Made by a program: the position numbers and the translations under genes
Assembly (NCBI GenBank): GCA_019751935.1
Contig: JAIEMR010000140.1
Location: forward strand, 1-7,092
Direction of reading: 5' to 3'
DNA: 7,092 nt
Source: Alphaproteobacteria bacterium
Lineage (GTDB): Bacteria > Pseudomonadota > Alphaproteobacteria > Paracaedibacterales > CAIULA01
Notes under the pieces: model-generated
Database searches by the model: none
Told to the model about the DNA's origin: nothing
The model's input: only the letters and a program-made list of their open reading frames with translations
Shown here: piece by piece, positions 5,328 to 7,092 of the stretch
Layout of the letters: the number at the start of each line of letters is the position of its first letter
How positions within the stretch are numbered: position 1 is the first letter of the stretch

Positions 5328-6057
5328 ACAAAATGTCATCAATGCTTTCGACAAGGCGGCATTGACGTATGATCGTTATGCTCATATCCAAAAACGTATT
5401 GCAACAAACCTTGCCACTGATTTAAAGGAGCGGAAAATTACGCCTCAGTCCATTCTTGAAATTGGCTGTGGTACTGGTTTTTTAACGCAGCCGCTTGCTT
5501 CTCATTTTAAGGATGTTCCCTACTACGCAACTGATTTTGCTCCGTTGATGGTAAAATCTTGCCAAGAAAAATTTGAAAACATTCCAGAAATTAATTCTTT
5601 TGTAATGGATGGTGAAAATCCTGCACTAGAAACCAATACTGACTTGGTTTGTTCAAGTATGGCATTTCAATGGTTTGAAGATTTTGAAACTTCTGTGCGT
5701 AAATTATGGCAAAAAACCAATGTTCTGGCCTTTACAGTCCCCGTTGAAGGAACCTTCCAAGAACTTCATGATACCTACAAGCAATTCAATTACAAGGCAG
5801 GTTTCAAGCCTTTAATCCCCGCTGATGCATTATACAAATTATGCCAAAATTTAAAACCAAAGGGTTTTCAGTTTCAAATCCAAAATGAAGTCGAATATTT
5901 TCAAAACATGCTTTTGTTTATCAAACAACTAAAAGGAACAGGCGCCCAAACTCCTAGAGCTGATCACAGCCCTGTTAACATCAGGCCCTTGCTCAGTTAT
6001 CTGAATAGTGGCTTTTCTGTAACCTATCAGGTTGCTTACTGCATTTTAGAAAAATAA
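5311..6057 (+). CDS. bioC: Malonyl-ACP O-methyltransferase BioC
   Basis: SAM-dependent methyltransferase that starts pimelate synthesis by methylating the free carboxyl of malonyl-ACP (or -CoA), which disguises it as a fatty acid primer. The 248 residues carry the BioC-type N-terminus AFDKAALTYDRYAHIQ (12-27), methyltransferase motif I ILEIGCGTGFL (48-58, SAM-binding glycines 52, 54 and 56), an acidic residue after strand 2 (Asp75 in YATDFAP), SSMAFQWFED (115-124), which corresponds to the NLAVQW segment of E. coli BioC, and GTFQELHDTY (147-156), also typical of BioC. Length agrees with the family (about 250). The start lies 17 bases inside the preceding hydrolase gene, so the two are likely co-translated, which fits their consecutive roles. 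A GGAT near the start is a weak ribosome site. No damage is visible. Confidence 0.93.
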   Translation: MTLISKQNVINAFDKAALTYDRYAHIQKRIATNLATDLKERKITPQSILEIGCGTGFLTQPLASHFKDVPYYATDFAPLMVKSCQEKFENIPEINSFVMDGENPALETNTDLVCSSMAFQWFEDFETSVRKLWQKTNVLAFTVPVEGTFQELHDTYKQFNYKAGFKPLIPADALYKLCQNLKPKGFQFQIQNEVEYFQNMLLFIKQLKGTGAQTPRADHSPVNIRPLLSYLNSGFSVTYQVAYCILEK

Positions 6058-6060
6058 TAA

Positions 6061-6672
6061 ATGAGGATTTTTGTAACAGGCACAGATACAAATGTTGGAA
6101 AAACAATTATCTCTGCCTGGCTTTGTTATAACCTAAAAGCGTCTTATTGGAAACCCGTTCAAAGCGGGACTATAGAAGGTTGTGATTCCGCAGTTGCCTC
6201 TGACCTTTCTGGAGCTGAAATTTTTCCAGAGGCCTATTCTTTGAAAGCTCCTTTATCTCCGCACTTAGCAGCTTCTCTTGAAGGAGTTCAGATCGATCTT
6301 AACAAAATTACTCCTCCTCTAACTGATAAACCTTTGATCATAGAAGGTGCAGGCGGTGTTATGGCCCCTTTGAATAACAAGCACACCATACTTGATTTAA
6401 TTGCACAGTTAAAAGCCCCCACAATAGTTGTGGCCCGAAGCACTCTAGGAACGATCAATCACACATGTTTAACGTTAGAGGCGCTGCGTTCTCGCTCCCT
6501 TCCAGTTTTAGGTGTCATCATGAACGGCCCAAAAAATTCTGATAATAAAGAGGCCATCGAACATTTTGGCAGGATAAAAGTTCTTGCTGAAATTGAACCT
6601 CTCACACCGCTAACAACGAAAACGCTATCTCAGCTCCCCTTTCCCCCTTCTCTACATGAGCTTTTTGTATGA
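6061..6672 (+). CDS. bioD: Dethiobiotin synthetase BioD
   Basis: ATP-dependent enzyme that closes the ureido ring of DAPA with CO2 to form dethiobiotin. The 203-residue product begins with the P-loop FVTGTDTNVGKT (4-15; Lys14 in the phosphate loop), followed by WKPVQSG with Lys31 (30-36), PLSPHLAA (64-71) for the substrate, EGAGGVMAPL (95-104), and VIMNGP (152-157), which resembles the nucleotide base-binding region. It is slightly shorter than E. coli BioD (about 225), mostly in loops and the C-terminus, with the core motifs present. It starts three bases after the bioC stop, with two consecutive stop codons between the frames, and its stop shares ATGA with the bioA start. This arrangement implies one transcript with coupled translation. 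The start is fixed by the P-loop position. Confidence 0.95.
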   Translation: MRIFVTGTDTNVGKTIISAWLCYNLKASYWKPVQSGTIEGCDSAVASDLSGAEIFPEAYSLKAPLSPHLAASLEGVQIDLNKITPPLTDKPLIIEGAGGVMAPLNNKHTILDLIAQLKAPTIVVARSTLGTINHTCLTLEALRSRSLPVLGVIMNGPKNSDNKEAIEHFGRIKVLAEIEPLTPLTTKTLSQLPFPPSLHELFV

Positions 6673-7092
6673 ATTCTATTCTTGTTAATGATGCAAATCA
6701 TGTTTGGCATCCTCTTCGTCAGGCACAAACAGATATCACCGTCACGCCTATTTTAAGCGCCAAGGGCAGTGTTCTGTATGGAGAAAATGGTAAGGAATAT
6801 CTGGATATGGTCTCCAGTTGGTGGGTTAACCTTCATGGTCACGCCCATCCCAAAATAGCCAAAGCCATTTTTGATCAGGCTCAAACTTTAGAGCAAGTTA
6901 TTTTTGCTGATCTTACGCATAAGCCGGCAACCCAATTAGCCTCTCGGCTTGCCGATCTTCTCCCTTCTCCCCTTTCGCGTGTTTTCTTTTCTGATAACGG
7001 CTCCACTGCCGTCGAGGTTGCTTTAAAAATCAGTTATCAATATTGGCATAACCAAGGACAGGGCCACCGTAAACGTTTCATTTCCTTTGAAG
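6669..7092 (+). CDS. bioA: Adenosylmethionine-8-amino-7-oxononanoate aminotransferase BioA, 5' part
   Basis: PLP enzyme that moves an amino group from S-adenosylmethionine to KAPA, giving DAPA. Only 141 codons are inside the window; the frame is open to the edge, and the PLP lysine lies beyond it. Recognisable segments are VWHPLRQ (12-18; HIWHPY type in E. coli), MVSSWWVNLHGHAHP (47-61) with the paired Trp51-Trp52 of the substrate pocket, and the phosphate-binding stretch SDNGSTAVEVALK (108-120). The start ATG is part of ATGA shared with the bioD stop, a four-base overlap that indicates translational coupling. The position after bioD completes the set of plus-strand biotin genes. The SSWW segment favours true BioA over other class III aminotransferases; whether the gene is whole cannot be seen. 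Confidence 0.93.
   Translation, partial: MNSILVNDANHVWHPLRQAQTDITVTPILSAKGSVLYGENGKEYLDMVSSWWVNLHGHAHPKIAKAIFDQAQTLEQVIFADLTHKPATQLASRLADLLPSPLSRVFFSDNGSTAVEVALKISYQYWHNQGQGHRKRFISFE

Overview
The window is AT-rich, densely packed bacterial DNA. It carries a complete or near-complete set of late and early biotin synthesis genes, next to two accessory genes for small secreted proteins. Three things suggest a host-associated proteobacterium, perhaps an intracellular alphaproteobacterium of the Holosporales/Rickettsiales type: the low GC, the tight overlaps, and short palindromic repeats, one of which lies inside a protein gene. This placement is an inference. No rRNA, tRNA or other phylogenetic marker is present to settle it.

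Layout. Positions 1-73 hold a mirrored pair of short palindromic repeat units; 74-161 hold nothing I can call. Two minus-strand genes (162-731 and 919-1623) encode paralogous proteins with signal peptides that I do not recognise. Each has its own copy of a nearly identical 32-bp upstream block that contains a plausible promoter, and a hairpin terminator separates the two genes. A plus-strand gene (1787-2377) encodes an apparently exported YbhB/YbcL-type protein of the PEBP (Raf kinase inhibitor-like) family; its 3' end overlaps the 3' end of bioB by 30 bp in convergent orientation. The biotin locus follows. bioB is on the minus strand (2348-3337). Forty-one bases away, bioF, a bioH-like hydrolase gene, bioC, bioD and the start of bioA run on the plus strand (3379 to the window end) with overlaps or gaps of only a few bases.

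How the genes work together. BioC methylates a malonyl-thioester so that fatty acid synthesis can build a pimeloyl chain. The BioH-like esterase would release pimeloyl-ACP by cleaving the methyl ester. BioF makes 7-keto-8-aminopelargonate (KAPA), BioA makes 7,8-diaminopelargonate (DAPA), BioD makes dethiobiotin, and BioB inserts sulfur to give biotin. Every step specific to this route has a candidate gene here, with key residues intact where visible, so the strain should be able to make its own biotin if the truncated bioA is whole beyond the window.

Most noteworthy observations: a palindromic repeat of about 76 bp sits in frame in the bioH-like gene and adds about 26 residues to the protein, like the Rickettsia palindromic elements. 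The second is the duplicated secreted-protein family with a shared, precisely spaced upstream control block.
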